Shown one piece after another: positions 60,712-64,000 of a stretch of 64,000 nt of DNA. The notes under the pieces are model-generated. The model searched no databases. It was not told the DNA's origin and saw only the letters and a list, made by a program, of their open reading frames with translations. The stretch is from Nocardia arizonensis (GTDB lineage: Bacteria; Actinomycetota; Actinomycetes; Mycobacteriales; Mycobacteriaceae). Position 1 is the first letter of the stretch; each line of letters starts with the position of its first letter. The stretch covers positions 1 to 64,000 of the forward strand of contig NZ_LGYZ01000093.1 in assembly GCF_001310275.1 (NCBI RefSeq). The letters are read 5' to 3'. A program made the translations under genes and the position numbers.

Positions 60712-60892
60712 CGGTTTGCCGCCTCCCGTCCTACCGGGCGATCCATGTCCCGGGCGCGGAGTACGCGACGCCGAAACGGACCCGGAGGTGAGTCAGCCGG
60801 TGAAAAACGTACTGTAAACCGGCGTGCCGGGTGACCGAAACGAGTGTTTCGCCCGACCGGAAAGTAGATGGCTGAAAGTTTGCTAGAAGCTG

Positions 60893-61921
60893 TCACGGCT
60901 TCGGGAGCTCATGGTGGCCGCCGAACGCCTCACGCATGGCCGATAGCATCTTGTCGGCGTAGCGCGCCTCGCCGCGCGAGCTGAACCGCTGGAACAGTGC
61001 CGCGGCCAGCACGGGTGCGGGCACGCCGATGTCGACGGCGGCGTCGAGGGTCCAGCGGCCCTCACCGGAATCGGAGACCCTTCCGTCGAAGGAATCCAGA
61101 TTCGGGTCGGCGTGTAGCGCGCCCGCGGTCAGGTCGAGCAGCCACGAGGCCACCACCGATCCCCGCCGCCACACCTCGGCCACCTCGGGCACGTCGATCG
61201 GGTAATGGTAATACTCGGGATGTTCCAGCGGGGTCTCCTCCGCGGAGTAGGCCCCGGTGTGCTCGGCGCCCGCGTTCGCCCGGTGCAGGATATTGAGTCC
61301 CTCGGCGTAGGCGGCCATCGCGCCGTACTCGATGCCGTTGTGCACCATCTTCACGAAATGCCCCGCGCCCGCCGGACCGCAGTGCAGATATCCCTGTTCG
61401 GCGGTGGACGGCTCGCCGGTGCGTCCCGGCGTGCGTTCGGCGGCCCCGTTGCCGGGCGCGATGGATTTCAGCAGCGGATCCAGATGTGCGACCGGGCCCG
61501 GTTCGCCGCCGATCATGAGACAGAAACCGCGGTCGAGTCCGAACACACCGCCCGAAGTGCCGATATCGACGTAGTGGATGCCCCGCGGCGCCAGCGCGGC
61601 CGCTCGCGCGATGTCGTCGTGATACCGGCTGTTGCCGCCGTCGATGACGATATCGCCGGGTTCGAGCAATCCCGCGACCTGTTCGACCACCGCACCGGTC
61701 GCCCCGGCCGGGATCATCACCCACACCACGCGCGGGGCGGTCAGCAAACCGACGAATTCGGCGAGATCGGTGGTGCCGTCGAAACTCGCGCCCAATTCCT
61801 CGCGCAACACCTCGATGGTCGCGGTCTTGCGTTCGTAGCCAACGCAGGTGTGTCCGTCGCGAACGACCCGGCGCACGATATTGGCGCCCATGCGGCCAAG
61901 GCCGATCATTCCCAGCTGCAT
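60893..61921 (-). CDS. gnd: 6-phosphogluconate dehydrogenase, short (YqeC/Gnd2) type
   Basis: 342 residues, the shorter type rather than the usual 470. The N-terminal cofactor motif is GMIGLGRMGANIVRR, followed by VIDGGNSRYHDDI, DIGTSGGVFGLDRGFCLMIG, and catalytic Lys and Asn in GHFVKMVHNGIEYGAMAAYA. The C-terminal substrate part includes DSGEGRWTLDAAVDIGVPAP. It oxidatively decarboxylates 6-phosphogluconate to ribulose-5-phosphate, with NAD or NADP preference not certain. ATG 61921 lies nine bases after GAGGGG. ATG 61930 directly touches that site and is less likely. Confidence 0.93.
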   Translation of the reverse strand: MQLGMIGLGRMGANIVRRVVRDGHTCVGYERKTATIEVLREELGASFDGTTDLAEFVGLLTAPRVVWVMIPAGATGAVVEQVAGLLEPGDIVIDGGNSRYHDDIARAAALAPRGIHYVDIGTSGGVFGLDRGFCLMIGGEPGPVAHLDPLLKSIAPGNGAAERTPGRTGEPSTAEQGYLHCGPAGAGHFVKMVHNGIEYGAMAAYAEGLNILHRANAGAEHTGAYSAEETPLEHPEYYHYPIDVPEVAEVWRRGSVVASWLLDLTAGALHADPNLDSFDGRVSDSGEGRWTLDAAVDIGVPAPVLAAALFQRFSSRGEARYADKMLSAMREAFGGHHELPKP

Positions 61922-62140
61922 TCCGTCCATCCCCTCGTAGTGGCGAGCTCGTTGACGTACCCGTCCAGTCTCGCGCCGTGTCGGGTGTAACGCACGGTGA
62001 CCGGCTCCGATAAACAGATCGGCTCCGTGTAGTTGCCAGACCCCCGACCCGGCAACTGCGCGGGGCCGCTTTTTGTCACGGGCGATCGATTGCCGGGGGT
62101 TTGCTGTTGCGCTGTCCTCTGCGCAGACCGCCGTTTCGGG

Positions 62141-62193
62141 CCACTATCGTGGAAGCGACCCGCACGGTGCGGGTCTGTGTTCAGCCGGGAGGA
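62141..62193 (+). promoter_or_regulatory. Promoter and 5' hairpin of the VanW-type gene
   Basis: TATCGT (about 62145-62150) is a plausible -10. ACCCGCACGGTGCGGGT (62158-62174) is a perfect 8-bp inverted repeat with a single central base. It would lie at the 5' end of the mRNA, ahead of the ribosome site GGGAGGA (62187-62193). Further upstream CCCGGCAA (62048-62055) pairs with TTGCCGGG (62090-62097). Confidence 0.45.
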
Positions 62194-62200
62194 ACGGGTC

Positions 62201-64000
62201 GTGACGAGCGAGTCGAGCGCCGGGAGTCGCGACGGAGGCAGCCCCCCGACGAGCGAGGTCGGGCTGCGTCAGCTTCTCGACTCGAACCGCGTCTCCGGTC
62301 AGCGAGTGGTTCACGACCCGTCCTCCGCGCCGACCCAGCCGTTGCGCACCCAGTCGCCGACCCGGCCGAAGGGCGCGCAGCCGCCCCGCCCCCGTCCGGC
62401 CGCCGGATTCCCCGCCTCGGCCGCCGCCCCGACCACGGAGCTCCCGCGCACCGCGGCGGCGCCCCGCACCCCGGCCGCGCGCTCGCGGATTTCTCAGCGT
62501 CCGCCCGCCCCGCCCTGGTGGCGCGCACCGGCGACCAGGCGGATCGGCATCGCGGTCGGCGCACTGCTGGCGCTGGCCGGGCTCGGATACGCCGCCGACT
62601 GGCTGCGCACCTCCGGTGAGGTGCCGCGCGGCGTGGTCGTCGCGGGCATCGACATCGGCGGTATGGACCCCGCCGCGGCCGACGCCAAACTGCGCGCCGC
62701 GCTCGGCAACCGCTCCGAGCAGGAACTGCCGCTGCGTCTCGGCGACGTCAAGGAGACCATCGTGCCCTCGCAGGCCGGTCTCACCATCGACTGGGACGCC
62801 ACCTGGGATCGCATCGGCGGTCAACCGCTCAACCCATACACCCGCTTCGTCTCGCTGTTCGATTCGCGCAATGTCGCCGTGGCCAGCCGGGTCGACGAGG
62901 CGGCTCTCGACCGCCAGATGGCAGCGCTGCACACCCACGACATCCCGACCGTCGAGGGCACGATCCGCTTCGACAACGCCAAACCCGTCGCGGTGCCGCC
63001 GGTGCCGGGCCGGGTGCTCGACACCGGCGCGGCCCGCACCGTACTCATCGATCGTTGGGTGCTCGGCGCGGCGCTCGACCTGCCGGAGGTGCCCGCGCCG
63101 CTGACCGTGCGGCCCGAGGCCGTCGACCAGGCGCTGCGTGAGATCGCCGAACCGGCGGTGCGCTCGGCGGTGAGTTTCTCCGGCAAAGGTGGCGCGGCCA
63201 CCCTCGATCCGGCGCAGATCGCCACCGTCATCTCCTTCGTGCCCGACGGCCGGGGCGGACTGTCGCTCGGCTACGACCAGAACGCCGCGGTCGCCGTGCT
63301 CGGCCCGCAGTTGGCGCCCACGGAGATCGAACCGAAGGACGCCACCTTCACCGTGGCGGGCGGTAAGGCGACCGTGGTGCCCGCGGTCACCGGCGACAAG
63401 ATCAACTGGGGCAAGACCCTCGAACAGCTGCCCATGCTGCTCGCCGCGCCGCAGCAGCGTTCCGCGCAGGCCGTATACGAGAAGGTCGACCCCGCCCTCA
63501 CCACCGAGGCCGCGCAGGCGCTCGGAATCGTCGAGCCGATGGGTTCGTTCACTACCGGCGGCTTCAGCGGGCCGTCCGGCGTCAATATCCGCGTGGTCGC
63601 GCAGAAGGTGAACGGCGCGCTGATCCGGCCCGGGGAGACGTTCTCGCTCAACGACTTCACCGGTCCGCGCGGTACCGCGGAGGGCTACGTCGAATCCGGC
63701 ATCATCGACCACGGCAGGCCGAGTACCGCCGTCGGCGGCGGAATCAGCCAATTCGCCACGACCCTGTACAACGCGGCCTATTTCGCGGGTCTGGAAGACG
63801 CCGGGCACACCGAGCACAGCTATTACATCTCTCGCTATCCGGCGGCGCGCGAGGCCACCGTCTTCGATGGCGCGATCGATCTGAAGTTCCGCAACAGCAC
63901 CCAGACCGGCATCTATATCGAAACGGTCGCCACCGGTTCGGATGTCACCGTGCGGCTGTGGGGCACCAAGACCGTGAACGTCGAATCGGTGACCGGCGAG
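62201..64000 (+). CDS. VanW-family protein, C-terminus beyond the window
   Basis: At least 600 residues, open at base 64000. The cytoplasmic N-terminus (about 1-110) is rich in Pro/Arg/Ser. A single membrane helix (RIGIAVGALLALAGLGYAAD) follows, then two beta-rich YoaR-type domains (for example RGVVVAGIDIGGMDPAAADA and FDNAKPVAVPPVPGRVLDTG). The VanW domain begins at PSGVNIRVVAQKVNGALIRP, with FSLNDFTGPRGTAEGY, AVGGGISQFATTLYNAAYFA and REATVFDGAIDLKFRNSTQT. The family is linked to glycopeptide resistance loci and cell-wall anchoring, but its reaction is unknown. The GTG start follows GGGAGGA. Confidence 0.9.
   Translation, partial: MTSESSAGSRDGGSPPTSEVGLRQLLDSNRVSGQRVVHDPSSAPTQPLRTQSPTRPKGAQPPRPRPAAGFPASAAAPTTELPRTAAAPRTPAARSRISQRPPAPPWWRAPATRRIGIAVGALLALAGLGYAADWLRTSGEVPRGVVVAGIDIGGMDPAAADAKLRAALGNRSEQELPLRLGDVKETIVPSQAGLTIDWDATWDRIGGQPLNPYTRFVSLFDSRNVAVASRVDEAALDRQMAALHTHDIPTVEGTIRFDNAKPVAVPPVPGRVLDTGAARTVLIDRWVLGAALDLPEVPAPLTVRPEAVDQALREIAEPAVRSAVSFSGKGGAATLDPAQIATVISFVPDGRGGLSLGYDQNAAVAVLGPQLAPTEIEPKDATFTVAGGKATVVPAVTGDKINWGKTLEQLPMLLAAPQQRSAQAVYEKVDPALTTEAAQALGIVEPMGSFTTGGFSGPSGVNIRVVAQKVNGALIRPGETFSLNDFTGPRGTAEGYVESGIIDHGRPSTAVGGGISQFATTLYNAAYFAGLEDAGHTEHSYYISRYPAAREATVFDGAIDLKFRNSTQTGIYIETVATGSDVTVRLWGTKTVNVESVTGE

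Noticed and set aside
61922-62200. Possible riboswitch (such as a c-di-AMP type) before the VanW-type gene
   Set aside because: Only simple hairpins are seen. None of the conserved riboswitch core bases could be matched.
1-64000. CRISPR arrays, IS elements, tRNA or rRNA genes
   Set aside because: No regularly spaced repeats, transposase domains, cloverleaf with CCA-type end or rRNA-like sequence was recognised on reading both strands. A computed tRNA search was not possible.

Overview
The window looks like chromosomal DNA of a mycolic-acid actinobacterium (order Mycobacteriales/Corynebacteriales), most likely Nocardia or a close relative. It is very GC-rich and has many GTG and TTG starts. 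It carries MmpL3, the arabinan transferase AftD, a DUF3068 (PorA-like) protein, a FabG4/HtdX/FadA2 set and GTP-dependent PEP carboxykinase. From memory, the gene order follows two Mycobacterium tuberculosis blocks: mmpL3-NYN-trmB-(two GTPase-like genes)-pckA (Rv0206c-Rv0211), and aldehyde dehydrogenase to fadA2 (Rv0223c-Rv0243). Species assignment is inference.

Layout. 1-2.3 kb: a palindromic repeat, a stretch with little convincing coding, and a type II toxin-antitoxin pair of MazF/PemK type. 2.3-8.7 kb: housekeeping genes (YqgE, a PlsC acyltransferase, GNAT, a secreted S33-type peptidase, glycerate kinase, a deazaflavin-type oxidoreductase, AroQ). 9.1-15.0 kb: a lipoprotein with a penicillin-binding-protein fold that lacks the catalytic motifs, then a minus-strand operon of AI-2E-type permease, MacS-type kinase, NarL-type regulator and LiaF-like protein. 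This operon starts inside the remnant of a Fic gene. 15.1-20.3 kb: a membrane adenylate cyclase, a YbhN flippase-like protein, DUF3054, and an Xre/TPR regulator divergent from two small genes. 20.4-34.3 kb: a DUF2339 membrane protein, mmpL3, an NYN protein, trmB, a lipase, an SDR, two dynamin-like proteins with degraded GTP-binding motifs, and pckA. 34.4-51.6 kb: an HD protein, a GlxA-type regulator, an aldehyde dehydrogenase, then an envelope-polymer block (methyltransferase, GT4, multi-pass membrane proteins, flippase, DUF3068, acyltransferase-3, aftD, DUF2613). 51.7-64 kb: isochorismate synthase, UspA, LpqI, TetR, DUF5685, htdX-fabG4 divergent from fadA2, 6-phosphogluconate dehydrogenase, and a VanW-type protein cut by the window end.

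The main theme is the cell envelope: mycolate export (mmpL3), arabinan assembly (aftD), lipid flipping, peptidoglycan recycling (lpqI) and envelope-stress sensing (the LiaFSR-like operon). Many genes have a TANNNT-like box 5-7 nt before the start codon, which suggests leaderless mRNAs.

The observations most worth following are: (1) a 100-bp palindromic element present twice, 56.7 kb apart, at about 91% identity, with a third shorter relative beside the second copy; (2) a 20-bp palindrome at the fabG4/fadA2 divergent promoter that reappears, less perfectly, over the -10 box of the tetR gene; (3) the paired pseudo-dynamins beside mmpL3 and pckA; (4) nested inverted repeats over the promoter and ribosome site of the deazaflavin-oxidoreductase gene. 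No tRNA, rRNA, IS element or CRISPR array was recognised.
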